Positions 8,030 to 17,179 of a stretch of DNA of 64,000 bases are shown here, piece after piece; within the stretch, counting starts at the first letter, position 1, and every line of letters starts with the position of its first letter. Location of the stretch: positions 124,001 to 188,000 of the forward strand of contig NZ_CP155079.2 in NCBI RefSeq assembly GCF_039634365.2, given 5' to 3'. Below the pieces are notes generated by a model. That model worked only from the letters and a program-made list of their open reading frames with translations. It was not told the DNA's origin and made no database searches. Both the position numbers and the translations under genes were made by a program. This DNA is from Mucilaginibacter sp. PAMB04168 (lineage in GTDB: Bacteria; Bacteroidota; Bacteroidia; Sphingobacteriales; Sphingobacteriaceae).

Positions 8030-11000
8030 ATGGAAAAAAAATATAAGTACCTCATTGTTTTCAGCATAATAACGCTATGTTATGGAAATCTTAGGGCTCA
8101 AACGTTGGTGCCGAACGGCCAGATGACGGGTACACCTACTATGGGCGAATATTACCATCCCTCGAGCATCACGCTCCAAGACGGTTTTCACTTTGCGGCG
8201 ACGCATGGTAACAGTTTGCGTCTGTATATAAGTGGTTGCGTCCCACTTGCAGCAACGCCAAGTAATAACCAGAACTATGTCATTACTTATACATCACGAA
8301 AATCAGGCGTACTCGATCCTACTGCAGCAACTGCCTCGGTTTGTGACGAAATGCAGACTATTAAGTACTTTGACGGCTTAGGTAGACCAATGCAAACCGT
8401 GCAGGTGAAAGGTAACCCTGATGCTACTAAAGACCTGGTACAACCTGTGGCCTATGACCAGTTCGGCAGGGAAGCGGTGAAATATCTACCTTATACTACC
8501 AGTGCAGGCATTGCCGGTAGTTACCGGGAAAGTGCGATCGCAGACCAACTCTCGTTCTATCACCCGGTGGGTACTGCGGCAACAGTAACGCAACTCCCGG
8601 GCGGGTTGCCTCATATTCCGACGCCATATGCAGCAACGGTATTTGAAGCGTCCCCGCTGAATCGCCCAGTGGAACAAGGTGCGCCGGGTAACGATTGGCA
8701 GCCAGGAAGCGGCCATACGGTAAGGATGGAATATGGGACCAATACGAACGCTGATGCCTTCCATACCGTAAAGCTGTACAATGCAAAGGTAGTAAACGCT
8801 GCAGGGCAGGAATACAAGCGGGAGCTGACCAGTATTAAGAACTATGATGCGAACGAGCTCTATCTTAATATTTTAAAGGACGAGAACTGGGTAACAGCAG
8901 ATGGTTTAGCCGGACAGACGCATGAGTATAAAGATAAGGAAGGCCGGGTGGTGCTCAAACGTATCTTTAACAAAAAGCCAGCTCCAGATAATACAATAGA
9001 AACGCTGAGTACTTACTACGTTTACGACGATTTAGGTAACCTAAGCTTTGTACTGCCACCTGGATGTATCCCCGATAACACCGTACCCATCCAAGCCACA
9101 CAGGACGCTTTTTGTTACCAGTACCGTTATGACCACCGAAACCGGTTAATCGAAAAGAAGCTGCCGGGCAAGGGCTGGGAGGGCATGGTGTATAATAAGC
9201 TCGACCAGGTGATCTTCTCACAGGATGCCAACCAGAAGGCCCGCCAGGAGGTAAGTTTCGTCAAATATGATGCACTGGGACGGGTGATCATGACCGGTAT
9301 TGAGCCGGGGCATGCTGAAGCTTCGATGATGGTCTTGCAGCAGGCGGTTAATGAGCAGTACGACAATCCACAATCCGGCTTTACGCAATGGGAGGTGCCG
9401 CAGACATCGGGTGACCTGGGTTACACCAATACGGCTTTCCCGACCGGAGCCAGTCGTCAAGCGCTAACGGTAAACTATTATGACGATTATACCTTTTTAG
9501 GTAATCCTACAGTCAGTGCTCTTAATACCGGCAACTTTGGAGCGCCGGTAAGTCCGCAAAGCAAGAACGTCAAAGGCCTGCTGACGGGAACATTGATCAA
9601 CATATTGGGCACAGGAAATGGCCTGCTTTCGGTCAATTACTATGATGAGGAGGGCAGGGTAGTTCAGAGCAAGAGCCGGAACCATTTGCAGGGCACGGAC
9701 ATTGTCAATAACACCTACAGCTTTACGGATGAGCTGTTAAGCAGCACGCGGGTACATACCGTTGGTAGTAACACCACGACCATTGCCAATACGTACAATT
9801 ATGACCACATGGGCAGAAAGCTGGAAACACGTCAATGGATCAACAATGCTGCAAACGAGGTACTACTATCCAAGCTAGAATACAACGAGGTTGGTCAGCT
9901 CAAAACTAAAAGTATCGGCAACGGGTTGGAAACAATGCAGTACGCCTATAATGAGCGGGGCTGGCTTAAAAGTCAGAACGCGCCACGGTTCAATCTGTCG
10001 CTGAACTACCAGGACCATCCTAATGCAGCCTATAAGCAGTGGAACGGCAATATCAGCGCCCAGGTATGGGGACCGGCCGCGAATACCAGTCAGCATCACT
10101 ATGATTACCACTATGACAAGCTCAACCGGTTAACTGAAGGCACCTCTGATGAGAACTTTAATGAGCAGCTGAGTTACGATGTGATGGGTAACATTACTCA
10201 GCTCACGCGCAGCCCCATGGGGACAAACAACTACCACTATGGCGGTAATCAGCTGACCTCCATTGATGGCTTTGTCAATGGCACTTATGAGTATGATGAG
10301 AATGGTAACCAGAAGAAGGATAACACTAAAGGTATCACAATTGCCTACAACCTGCTCAACCTGCCGCAGACAATTACCAAAGGTGCACAAACGATGACTA
10401 ACCAGTGGTTAGCCAGTGGTGTAAAAACCAGGAAAGTAGTAAGCGGCGGAATTACCAGGGACTATGTAGGGGGCATTGAGTACAACAACGGTCAGATCGA
10501 GTTCATCCAGACCGAGGAGGGCAGGGCCGTACCAGCAGGAGGAGGCAATTATACTTATGACTATTACTTAAAAGACCATTTGGGTAACACCCGTGTTCAA
10601 TTGAAGCACAATGGTTTGGTACTGGAAACGAGTGACTATTACCCGTTCGGTCTGCAGGTGGCACGTGCTGTCCAGACAACAAGCTCGCCCGAGAACCGTT
10701 ATAAGTACAATGGCAAGGAACTGCAGACGGAGCTGGACCTGAACCAGTACGATTATGGCGCAAGGTTCTATGATCCGGTAATAGGCAGATGGACGAGTGT
10801 TGACCCATTAGCAGAGTTAGGTAGGCGTCAGTCACCATATGAGTATGCTCTAGATAATCCAATTAGATATGTAGATCCTGATGGAATGTACTCTACGGAA
10901 GAGTGGAAGAAAGACCATGGGGTAACCGATGATGATTTAACAACTGTATATAAAGCTAAAGAGGAAGAAGAAAATGATCAATCTTCAGGTATAAGATGGC

Positions 11001-11536
11001 AGCCATTATATAAGTCAACACTGTTAAATTATGTACAGATAACCAACTGCACAGGCTGTGGGCCTGGTAGCTTACAAAATAAAACTGGTGCAATATTTGA
11101 AGATCTATTTGAAGAATACATAGACGAGAATTTTAATTTTGATAACATCAGGGTCGTAAAGAATCCTCTAAATAATAAGTTTCCCGGAGAATTTGACTAT
11201 ACAGTTCCGGATTTTTTAGGCGTAAAGTATGATATTAGGGGAAAGCCAGGCGCAGGTGTGACTACATTTTATGAACTTGAAAGTTTCTATGAGCTTAAGG
11301 CAACTAAAAATAATATTGGCGTAGGCGCGTTTGATGGTCAATTAAAAGTTCAAATTCAAGCAGCAAAAAAAGCCAAGGTTAAAGAAATTGTTTTTGTAAC
11401 AACATATGGTGTGAAATTAAGTAAACAACTGGAAAAATATGCACAAAACAATGGCATTTCGCTAACTCATTACTGGGCTCAATACCGAATGGAAAGAGGA
11501 GTTATGAAAACAAATTATACACCAGCAAAGAAATGA
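8030..11536 (+). CDS. DUF6443/Rhs polymorphic toxin with a restriction-endonuclease-like C-terminal tip
   Basis: A 1168-residue protein: signal peptide (ends NLRAQ), DUF6443-type region at about residues 85-190 ('IKYFDGLGRPMQTVQV', 'YDQFGREAVKYLPY'), many YD repeats, then the Rhs-associated core at about 880-953 ('YDYGARFYDPVIGRWTSVDPLAE', ending 'YVDPDGM'). From residue 954 the sequence becomes AT-rich and unrelated: a toxin tip of about 215 residues. The tip has a PD-(D/E)xK nuclease pattern: E1024 in 'GAIFEDLF', D1061 in 'TVPDFL', E1088-x-K1090 in 'FYELKAT' and a downstream Gln ('DGQLKVQIQAA'). I infer DNase activity; the sequence shows only the motif order. The gene overlaps the next by 4 bp (ATGA), as toxin-immunity pairs do. 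Confidence 0.85.
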   Translation: MEKKYKYLIVFSIITLCYGNLRAQTLVPNGQMTGTPTMGEYYHPSSITLQDGFHFAATHGNSLRLYISGCVPLAATPSNNQNYVITYTSRKSGVLDPTAATASVCDEMQTIKYFDGLGRPMQTVQVKGNPDATKDLVQPVAYDQFGREAVKYLPYTTSAGIAGSYRESAIADQLSFYHPVGTAATVTQLPGGLPHIPTPYAATVFEASPLNRPVEQGAPGNDWQPGSGHTVRMEYGTNTNADAFHTVKLYNAKVVNAAGQEYKRELTSIKNYDANELYLNILKDENWVTADGLAGQTHEYKDKEGRVVLKRIFNKKPAPDNTIETLSTYYVYDDLGNLSFVLPPGCIPDNTVPIQATQDAFCYQYRYDHRNRLIEKKLPGKGWEGMVYNKLDQVIFSQDANQKARQEVSFVKYDALGRVIMTGIEPGHAEASMMVLQQAVNEQYDNPQSGFTQWEVPQTSGDLGYTNTAFPTGASRQALTVNYYDDYTFLGNPTVSALNTGNFGAPVSPQSKNVKGLLTGTLINILGTGNGLLSVNYYDEEGRVVQSKSRNHLQGTDIVNNTYSFTDELLSSTRVHTVGSNTTTIANTYNYDHMGRKLETRQWINNAANEVLLSKLEYNEVGQLKTKSIGNGLETMQYAYNERGWLKSQNAPRFNLSLNYQDHPNAAYKQWNGNISAQVWGPAANTSQHHYDYHYDKLNRLTEGTSDENFNEQLSYDVMGNITQLTRSPMGTNNYHYGGNQLTSIDGFVNGTYEYDENGNQKKDNTKGITIAYNLLNLPQTITKGAQTMTNQWLASGVKTRKVVSGGITRDYVGGIEYNNGQIEFIQTEEGRAVPAGGGNYTYDYYLKDHLGNTRVQLKHNGLVLETSDYYPFGLQVARAVQTTSSPENRYKYNGKELQTELDLNQYDYGARFYDPVIGRWTSVDPLAELGRRQSPYEYALDNPIRYVDPDGMYSTEEWKKDHGVTDDDLTTVYKAKEEEENDQSSGIRWQPLYKSTLLNYVQITNCTGCGPGSLQNKTGAIFEDLFEEYIDENFNFDNIRVVKNPLNNKFPGEFDYTVPDFLGVKYDIRGKPGAGVTTFYELESFYELKATKNNIGVGAFDGQLKVQIQAAKKAKVKEIVFVTTYGVKLSKQLEKYAQNNGISLTHYWAQYRMERGVMKTNYTPAKK

Positions 11537-12264
11537 AAAACTTATTGTTGCTAACAATATGGGGGATAATAACTTCAAATATTTTAAATATGCAGTCCGA
11601 TTATACTATTACAGAATGGCCTGTTGCCAATGACTTAAAGGCTCAACCTGGTAGCAAAATAGTAATGAATATAGAGTATAACAATGGCGTAGTATATCAG
11701 TTAATTGATGGTAAATATGTCGTAATGCCTATTAATCCTTTTGCTAAATGTCTGGTCACAAAAAATAGAGATCTTTTAGATAAGTGGATTTTTGACAGTT
11801 ATTTCCCAACAGACGAGGATGTTAACAAATTTTATTTCGGTAATAAAGAAAAGATAGATAATATTAAGGAATTTGAAAAAATATTAATTGAAGAGCTATC
11901 TAAACATATTGGAAGCGATTTGAATAATTTAGATGATTCATCCAAAATTGATGATGTCTATTCGGTTTTAAAAAAGAGGAAGACATTTATAAAGTTTAAA
12001 CTGAACTTCACAGTTTTAGTTGGAAGCTATATTTCAAACAAACATCGTGCTGATAGTATTAGTTGGGCTAAACTTAAAATTAAGCAATTACTAAATCCTA
12101 TAACGGAAATTGTTCTTACAAAAGTTGTTGACCATAATAATCGGTATTTTAATATACAGGAGCAGGTCTTAGGTAAATGGGGATATAGAGGCATAAGAGA
12201 TATAGAAGCCTCCTACAATAGAAAATGGCTTAAACCGAATGAACTTTATACTTTAGAGAAATAA
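11533..12264 (+). CDS. Candidate immunity protein for the Rhs toxin
   Basis: A 243-residue protein of no family I recognise. It starts inside the toxin gene's stop (ATGA overlap), is strongly AT-rich like the toxin tip, and lies in the immunity position of an Rhs cassette. The N-terminus (KNLLLLTIWGIITSNIL) is hydrophobic enough to be a signal peptide or anchor, which would be odd for a protein guarding against a cytoplasmic nuclease. The remainder is charged with Lys-rich helical segments and a C-terminal 'NEQ/NRKWLKP' type ending. Alternatives are a second secreted cassette protein or a toxin chaperone. The immunity role is inferred only from position. Confidence 0.5.
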   Translation: MKNLLLLTIWGIITSNILNMQSDYTITEWPVANDLKAQPGSKIVMNIEYNNGVVYQLIDGKYVVMPINPFAKCLVTKNRDLLDKWIFDSYFPTDEDVNKFYFGNKEKIDNIKEFEKILIEELSKHIGSDLNNLDDSSKIDDVYSVLKKRKTFIKFKLNFTVLVGSYISNKHRADSISWAKLKIKQLLNPITEIVLTKVVDHNNRYFNIQEQVLGKWGYRGIRDIEASYNRKWLKPNELYTLEK

Positions 12265-12274
12265 CTTTCCAAAA

Positions 12275-12799
12275 ATGATATTGAAAAATATAATGATACT
12301 TGTAATAATTACTAATTGTTGGAGGGGTAGCGTTGATTCTTGGAAAAGATTGGTAATAAATGATGAAGTTTCAGTGGAATTTCCTAAACTGCCAGTCAGA
12401 AAGGAGTTTGAAGATAAGGAAATGTATTTTTATAAGTCCCTTAAATATGCAATAATGGTTGGGATTTCTAAAACACATTTTATAGATTATAGATCTAAGC
12501 AAAATATATATGACAAAACAAAAGTTGTTGATTTATTTTTGGATGATGTGGTCAAAGGTAAAATATCATCAGGAAATTACACCAGTATATCTGTCAAAAC
12601 TTTAAAGTTAGGGAAGTATATTGGAAGAGAGGTTACTTATTCATCTTCAACTAAGGGTATAAATTATAATCAAAAGCGTTTCGCGGTTTTTTTTGTAATA
12701 AATGATAATTTATATGCGTTTGAATTTTGGAATTTACAAAACACTGAAAATGCAATTGACAAAGCACATTTTTATAATTCCATATTAATTAAATCTTGA
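12275..12799 (+). CDS. Small secreted or lipoprotein-like cassette gene of unknown function
   Basis: A 174-residue protein, 10 bp after the previous stop and equally AT-rich. A short hydrophobic N-terminus ends in 'IITNC', which could be a weak lipobox. The body ('VSVEFPKLPVRKEFED', 'LKLGKYIGREVTYSS', 'RFAVFFVINDNLYAFEFWN') has a beta-rich pattern similar to small periplasmic domains of PsbP-like shape; this is a resemblance, not an identification. It is followed by a terminator at 12905, so it closes the Rhs operon. It could be a second immunity gene or an orphan from an earlier cassette. Confidence 0.5.
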   Translation: MILKNIMILVIITNCWRGSVDSWKRLVINDEVSVEFPKLPVRKEFEDKEMYFYKSLKYAIMVGISKTHFIDYRSKQNIYDKTKVVDLFLDDVVKGKISSGNYTSISVKTLKLGKYIGREVTYSSSTKGINYNQKRFAVFFVINDNLYAFEFWNLQNTENAIDKAHFYNSILIKS

Positions 12800-12904
12800 G
12801 CTTAGAAAAAATAGTATTTAATTTCAATCAAACAATACTAAGACTGTCCAAACCTGATGAAGGTATGTTGGGCAGAGATGTGCTTAAGTTACTTGTGCCT
12901 TAAT

Positions 12905-12930
12905 AAGCCCAGACCACAAGCTGGGTTTTT
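12905..12930 (+). terminator. Intrinsic terminator closing the Rhs cassette
   Basis: A CCCAG/CTGGG stem with an 8-nt loop is followed by TTTTTCT. It sits between the convergent cassette gene and the XRE gene and resembles the element at 3913. Confidence 0.65.
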
Positions 12931-13251
12931 CTATTTCTCAGCTTTGGCATCACGAATGAGTGCATCTACTACTTTGAAGACGTGCTCATGATCTTCGTTT
13001 AACAAGGATGCTATCTCATTGATCCGATTCAAGGTATTGGAATCAAACTCAATATCTGTCAAGCCCGTAAGATAGTCCAAGGAAGTGCTTAAGGCTCCTG
13101 CGATTTTGGCTGCAACCTCTACCGAGGGCACAGCGTCGCCACGCTCATACCTGCCTAACACGTTAATATGTATACCAACCTTTGCAGCAAGTCCAGACTG
13201 TGATAGTTCTTGTCGACTTTTAAATAGCGTAAGTGGATTGGCGAAGCTCAT
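12931..13251 (-). CDS. XRE-family helix-turn-helix regulator
   Basis: A 106-residue protein when started at the ATG at 13251 ('MSFANPLTLFKSRQELSQ'); a longer start at 13266 adds only five residues. Residues about 8-62 form a Cro/C1-type HTH ('SQSGLAAKVGIHINVLGRYERGDAVPSVEVAAKIAGAL'), followed by 'LDYLTGLTD' and a helical tail that probably mediates dimerization. It lies about 90 bp downstream of gspF on the same strand and ends against the Rhs-cassette terminator. It may regulate the accessory island or the pilus genes; the target is unknown. This domain arrangement is common in Bacteroidota accessory regions. Confidence 0.8.
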   Translation of the reverse strand: MSFANPLTLFKSRQELSQSGLAAKVGIHINVLGRYERGDAVPSVEVAAKIAGALSTSLDYLTGLTDIEFDSNTLNRINEIASLLNEDHEHVFKVVDALIRDAKAEK

Positions 13252-13340
13252 GAACGTATAAATCAACCATAAATGCAGTATCAGTGCATGTACGGATTAG
13301 AGAAGTTGTTCAATATTACGTTAATGATTTTATTAACGCG

Positions 13341-14498
13341 CTACTGAAAGCTATTACTCATCTGAAATAGGGGCAAATACATTGACACCAGGATAACTCC
13401 TACAATCAGTCCTAAAAAAATGATGATAAGCGGTTCCATCATGCTGCTCAGCGAGGTCGTCCTATATTCTACTTCTTCGATATATTGCTCTGATATGCGG
13501 GCGAAAAAGTAATCTAATTGGTTAGTTTCCTCGCCGACCTTAACCAGTTGGACCATCTTCGGCGGGTAAACACTGAAACTACTCATGCTCTGATACAGTG
13601 ATCGGCCTTTAAGTATCTCGGACTCTATTTCTGCTAAAGAGCTTTCGATGGGGTAGAAGCCGATCATTTCCCGTATAAGGGCAATAGCCCGCAACAACGG
13701 TAAACGAGCACTGATTAGCAGCCGCATGGCATTTGCAAAGCGGGCCAGGTAAATCTTTTGCACCAGGTTACCAACTACTGGCAGCCTCAGTAGCAGCCTA
13801 GCCGACCATTTACGGAACCATATTTTTTTACGCTGACTGATCAGTAAAAGTGTAATAGCCGAAACTCCCAGAACCACTGGTAAGAAATGCTTTTCCAAAG
13901 CCTCCGACATTCGAATAATCTTCTCTGTGATCCAGGGCAATTGGCCGCCAAACCGGCGGAATACTTCGCCAAACATGGGCACAATAAACTTGAGCATAAA
14001 AAAGACCGCGCCCAAAGCAGCAGACATCACAATGCAGGGATAGGTCAGCGCAGAAACGATCTTGCGACGCTGTTTGATCTTGTTTTGGTAGAACTTAGCC
14101 AGATCCTGCAGTACTTCGATCATTTTTCCGGTTTCCTCCCCAATTTGCAGACTGTATACCTCGTACAGCGAAAATTTACCGCTTTGCTTTAGTGCATGCG
14201 AAAAAGTGGTGCCACCCAGCACCGCTTGCTGTATGGTTTCAAACAGCAGCTTATCCTTTGCCTTGCGCTGATCAGCCAGGATCAGTTCAAAGCTGCTTTT
14301 CAGGTTAATCCCGGCCTGAAGCAGCGAACCTAATTCTAGGTACAGGTATTCTTTCTTCTTATCGCTCAGTTCGGGGTTCCCAAAACTGATGTCTTTATTC
14401 AATATTGCTAGTAACTTGTTTTCGGCTGACGGTGTGCCAATCTCCGCCGGACGGGCTGGCTTTTTGTTAGCATAGCGGCTGATATCAATGCTGGGCAT
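13341..14498 (-). CDS. gspF: GspF/PilC inner-membrane platform protein
   Basis: A 385-residue protein with two T2SSF domains (about residues 52-175 and 253-375) and three transmembrane helices near 152-175, 205-222 and 354-378. The family motifs are visible: 'LGSLLQAGINLKSSFELI', 'LQIGEETGKM', 'RFANAMRLLISARLPLLRAI' and 'LVKVGEETNQLDYFFARISEQY'. The protein is the inner-membrane platform on which the assembly ATPase acts. It overlaps the upstream pseudopilin gene by 14 bp, so it is the last gene of the - strand operon. A second, truncated copy of its 3' end is at 24895-25230. The ATPase (GspE) and major pseudopilin (GspG) genes are not in the window. Confidence 0.92.
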   Translation of the reverse strand: MPSIDISRYANKKPARPAEIGTPSAENKLLAILNKDISFGNPELSDKKKEYLYLELGSLLQAGINLKSSFELILADQRKAKDKLLFETIQQAVLGGTTFSHALKQSGKFSLYEVYSLQIGEETGKMIEVLQDLAKFYQNKIKQRRKIVSALTYPCIVMSAALGAVFFMLKFIVPMFGEVFRRFGGQLPWITEKIIRMSEALEKHFLPVVLGVSAITLLLISQRKKIWFRKWSARLLLRLPVVGNLVQKIYLARFANAMRLLISARLPLLRAIALIREMIGFYPIESSLAEIESEILKGRSLYQSMSSFSVYPPKMVQLVKVGEETNQLDYFFARISEQYIEEVEYRTTSLSSMMEPLIIIFLGLIVGVILVSMYLPLFQMSNSFQ

Positions 14499-14985
14499 GA
14501 GGCGGTAAATTTAAAAGGTCTGCTGCGCTGTAACGCTTATGATAATGATACGGAAAAATCCGCGCTCTAAGCTGTACCGAAAAAGAAATTTCGTCCGTTA
14601 TTTCTATTGACTCTTGACTGGCCAGTGGCTGGTTTTCGAACTGGTAGCTCAACCCATCTGCTTTTACGCGAAAAGTGTCGGTTATGCCAGCTACCCGCAG
14701 AATCTTATCCGGCTCAAAGCGGTACACGACGGTGTCCTTTGGTTTACTAAAATGCAGGGTACCTGCACCATGTAGGATCAACGTTGCTTTCTCTGTATCG
14801 CGGCGCAGCAATTCATCCAAGCGTATCAGTCCGGCCATTTCCAAATGCTTTTGATTGTAGCTGCTGTACGCGCGGCTGGCAATACCGTAGGCTGTATAAG
14901 TGATCGTGATAACCAGTGCTGAGATCAGCATGGCAACCATGAGTTCCATAATGGTAAAGGCGGCAAAGCGGTGTTTATTTTTCAT
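14485..14985 (-). CDS. Minor pseudopilin (GspJ/PilW-like)
   Basis: A 166-residue protein with a type IV prepilin N-terminus: a short charged leader, then 'FTIMELMVAMLISALVITITYTAYGI', with Glu at the +5-like position after the cleavage site. The C-terminal domain is beta-rich and small, as in minor pseudopilins. It overlaps its upstream neighbour by 11 bp and gspF by 14 bp. It would be processed by a prepilin peptidase encoded elsewhere. GspJ versus GspH/I cannot be separated from the sequence alone. Confidence 0.75.
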   Translation of the reverse strand: MKNKHRFAAFTIMELMVAMLISALVITITYTAYGIASRAYSSYNQKHLEMAGLIRLDELLRRDTEKATLILHGAGTLHFSKPKDTVVYRFEPDKILRVAGITDTFRVKADGLSYQFENQPLASQESIEITDEISFSVQLRARIFPYHYHKRYSAADLLNLPPHAQH

Positions 14986-15331
14986 CGGTTAGGATTATAA
15001 TTTGCCGGGTCTCCGCCAGTAGCCGATGGGTATCGTCATAAGCCTTCAGATACACTAGGGTTAAGCGGCTGTTATTCTCGTATGGAGCCAAAGTCTTCTC
15101 GATCACAAGTCCATCCTGAACTGGAAGATCCAAGCTGCGATCATGCTTTAACTGTACAAGCGCTTCCTGAAGGCGGAACTGTGCTTGCAGCTTACGGGCA
15201 GATAGCGACTGCCGCATAACATTGCTATAAATGGTCAGCGACAGGCTCAGCACCAGTAAAATAACAACCAGGGCAACAACCACCTCCAAAATAGAGGAGG
15301 CTGGTAATTTCTTTAACCCTAATTTAGCCAT
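14975..15331 (-). CDS. Minor pseudopilin (GspI/PilV-like)
   Basis: A 118-residue protein with leader 'MAKLGLKKLPASSILEVVVALVVILLVLSLSLTIYSNV'-type prepilin N-terminus, where a Glu follows the hydrophobic start (SILEVVVAL). A short C-terminal domain follows. It overlaps the upstream gene by 13 bp and the next by 11 bp, so the whole operon appears translationally coupled. The small size fits GspI/PilV-type minor pseudopilins that initiate the fibre. Confidence 0.7.
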   Translation of the reverse strand: MAKLGLKKLPASSILEVVVALVVILLVLSLSLTIYSNVMRQSLSARKLQAQFRLQEALVQLKHDRSLDLPVQDGLVIEKTLAPYENNSRLTLVYLKAYDDTHRLLAETRQIIILTDEK

Positions 15332-16572
15332 TGCATTAGTTTTCTATTGGGCTTACTGACGGGCAGCAGCTCGCTGGTGAGATAATTTCGGGATAGCGCC
15401 TGGGCATCTAAACGGATATTGATCAGGTAGTTTTCATAGCGGGTGTGGGCAGTCTGGTATAAAAAGCGGCTGGCGTGAACACTGCCCTGAATTGCGGTGC
15501 CATCTTGATAATTCAGCAGGCCTTGGGCATAGACCTGCCCTGTTATGGTGGTACCTTTGCCTAAATCCAAAACGGGTAACAGTTCGTTTTTAGCCCGCTC
15601 ATAGGTTAGCAGTATGCCACCAACTGTTGAGTGCTGACCAAGGCTGAGCTTCCGCTGACCGCGTGCCTCCAAATCGAAATTCATCACACCTATAGTAGAA
15701 GGATAATTGAACTGGCAGTGCTGTTCAATCCGCAGCGAATCCGTTGCAAAAAGCTGGCAGGCTCCCCGAAAGCCGCTTCGAACTACGATGGCTTTGGCGA
15801 AAACCAATACGTTTTCAAGCCGGGCTGTACTATCAATGATTAGAGTGGTGTCGGAATGCAAAATCACATTTCCGCTAAGCCGTTGGTGGAGCGTATAGAC
15901 TTGCTTCCCAAGATTCAACGTTAGTGTAGGCTGCAAGAAAGAACGGTTAATGCTGTCTTGCAGCTGGGATACGCCAGAATTAGCTTGGCCAGTTTGAGAG
16001 AGGTAATGCTCCAAGTTGGCTAGCAATAGGCCGTTTAAGGCTGGCAGCGTCCGGCTGCTATTGCGCTTTTCCCCTGCAACCAGGCGCTTGTCACCCTGGT
16101 AAGCCTGGCTGTTGATATATGCTTCCTTGATACCGGCTTTAGGCAGGTATGCTGTACCGGTAATGCTAGTCTTTCCGCTTACTGAGATGTTGCGGTCTTC
16201 GTCTATGATATACAATGCAGACCATTTAGCTGAATCCAGGCCATGACCCATGGAGAACACGCGCGATAGGGTGTCCGCTTGTATAAAAGCGCGTGCCACG
16301 CCAACTTCATATACTCCCCAGGGCTGGCGTTGCAGCATCACCGTATCATTAGCCAACCCGAAAAGGGTACGTTTCTGCACCTCTTGAAAATCACCGGTAC
16401 TTTCCAGCAGCAGGTTTTCTGCAGAAACCAGGTTGTTCTGCAAGGCTTGAAAGCGGAACGTACGCTGGTACTGCAAACGGTAAAAATAGGCAGCGGTAAT
16501 CAACGAAGAGCAGATTACGGCCATGACCAGGGCGATGATGATTGCGATATATAGTGCAGAAGCACGGATCAT
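15319..16572 (-). CDS. GspK/PilX-like large pilus-associated protein
   Basis: A 417-residue protein with an N-terminal hydrophobic helix (ALYIAIIIALVMAVICSSLITAAYF) resembling GspK/PilX-type N-termini but lacking the Glu of classical prepilins. The remainder contains short repeated beta strands ('GTAYLPKAGI', 'LSGNVILHSDTTLIID..ARLENVLVFAKAIVV', 'GKGTTITGQVYAQG'), reminiscent of bactofilin-like or polymer-forming beta-helical proteins. It probably caps the pseudopilus or adds an extracellular scaffold. It lies 1 bp from the next gene upstream and is clearly part of the operon. Confidence 0.6.
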   Translation of the reverse strand: MIRASALYIAIIIALVMAVICSSLITAAYFYRLQYQRTFRFQALQNNLVSAENLLLESTGDFQEVQKRTLFGLANDTVMLQRQPWGVYEVGVARAFIQADTLSRVFSMGHGLDSAKWSALYIIDEDRNISVSGKTSITGTAYLPKAGIKEAYINSQAYQGDKRLVAGEKRNSSRTLPALNGLLLANLEHYLSQTGQANSGVSQLQDSINRSFLQPTLTLNLGKQVYTLHQRLSGNVILHSDTTLIIDSTARLENVLVFAKAIVVRSGFRGACQLFATDSLRIEQHCQFNYPSTIGVMNFDLEARGQRKLSLGQHSTVGGILLTYERAKNELLPVLDLGKGTTITGQVYAQGLLNYQDGTAIQGSVHASRFLYQTAHTRYENYLINIRLDAQALSRNYLTSELLPVSKPNRKLMQWLN

Positions 16573-16573
16573 G

Positions 16574-17179
16574 TCAGGCTGTTGTTTTAGGACTATGCTT
16601 CTTCCATAAACGGAACTCCTTCAGTTTTTGCCACACGGTCGGCGATGCAGGTGCCGCTTTCACAGGCTGCCCAGCCTTGTACCGTACAGTCGTCACCGAA
16701 TCCGGGCCTTGGTAGCTACGCACTTTTCCTTCCCGGAACCCATCCTTATAATTTCCTTGCTGCTTTTGCCGACCTAGTGCATCGTAGGTGGTGAATTCAC
16801 CATTTTTTGACCCTTGCTGCCAGGTCTCCGTTTCAATTAGCGTACCGTTCTCGTTCCAGGATTTCCAAACACCGTCTTTAAGCCCCTTTTTGAAGTAACC
16901 TTGCGTTTTTAGGTTTTTCGAAATGTAAAATTCCTGGTAAATGCCATGCAGCAGGCGGCCGCTGAACCCACCCTGCGTGGTCTGTATGGTATTGCTACTG
17001 TACCAGTAGTACTGCCGGCCTGTATAAATATCTGGTTTACCCGAGGGCTCAATACGAGCAACTATGGTCCGGTCTGCTTCAATGATGCGTACCTGGGACA
17101 AGCCATATTCCGGCCATTTTTGCGCATAAAGGGTTAGCGTGCTCAGCAGTGCCAGTAAGGTAAGATAAGTTTTCGTCAT
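16574..17179 (-). CDS. Secreted MORN-repeat protein
   Basis: A 201-residue protein with a signal peptide ending in TLYAQ and about four MORN-type repeats at residues 75-165 ('GFSGRLLHGIYQEFY', 'GYFKKGLKDGVWKSWNENG', 'GSKNGEFTTYDALG', 'GNYKDGFREGKVRSY'). Such repeats occur in YwqK-family proteins. It overlaps the PilP-like gene upstream by 4 bp and the next gene starts 1 bp after its stop, so it is a full member of the pilus operon. A role in the system (periplasmic scaffold or substrate) is inferred from location only. Confidence 0.75.
   Translation of the reverse strand: MTKTYLTLLALLSTLTLYAQKWPEYGLSQVRIIEADRTIVARIEPSGKPDIYTGRQYYWYSSNTIQTTQGGFSGRLLHGIYQEFYISKNLKTQGYFKKGLKDGVWKSWNENGTLIETETWQQGSKNGEFTTYDALGRQKQQGNYKDGFREGKVRSYQGPDSVTTVRYKAGQPVKAAPASPTVWQKLKEFRLWKKHSPKTTA

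Noticed and set aside
8486..10862. Several long open frames on the - strand opposite the Rhs gene (for example 8486-8764, 10503-10862)
   Set aside because: They overlap a complete conserved gene, have Cys/Arg-rich improbable composition and no domain patterns; they are mirror effects of GC-rich YD codons.
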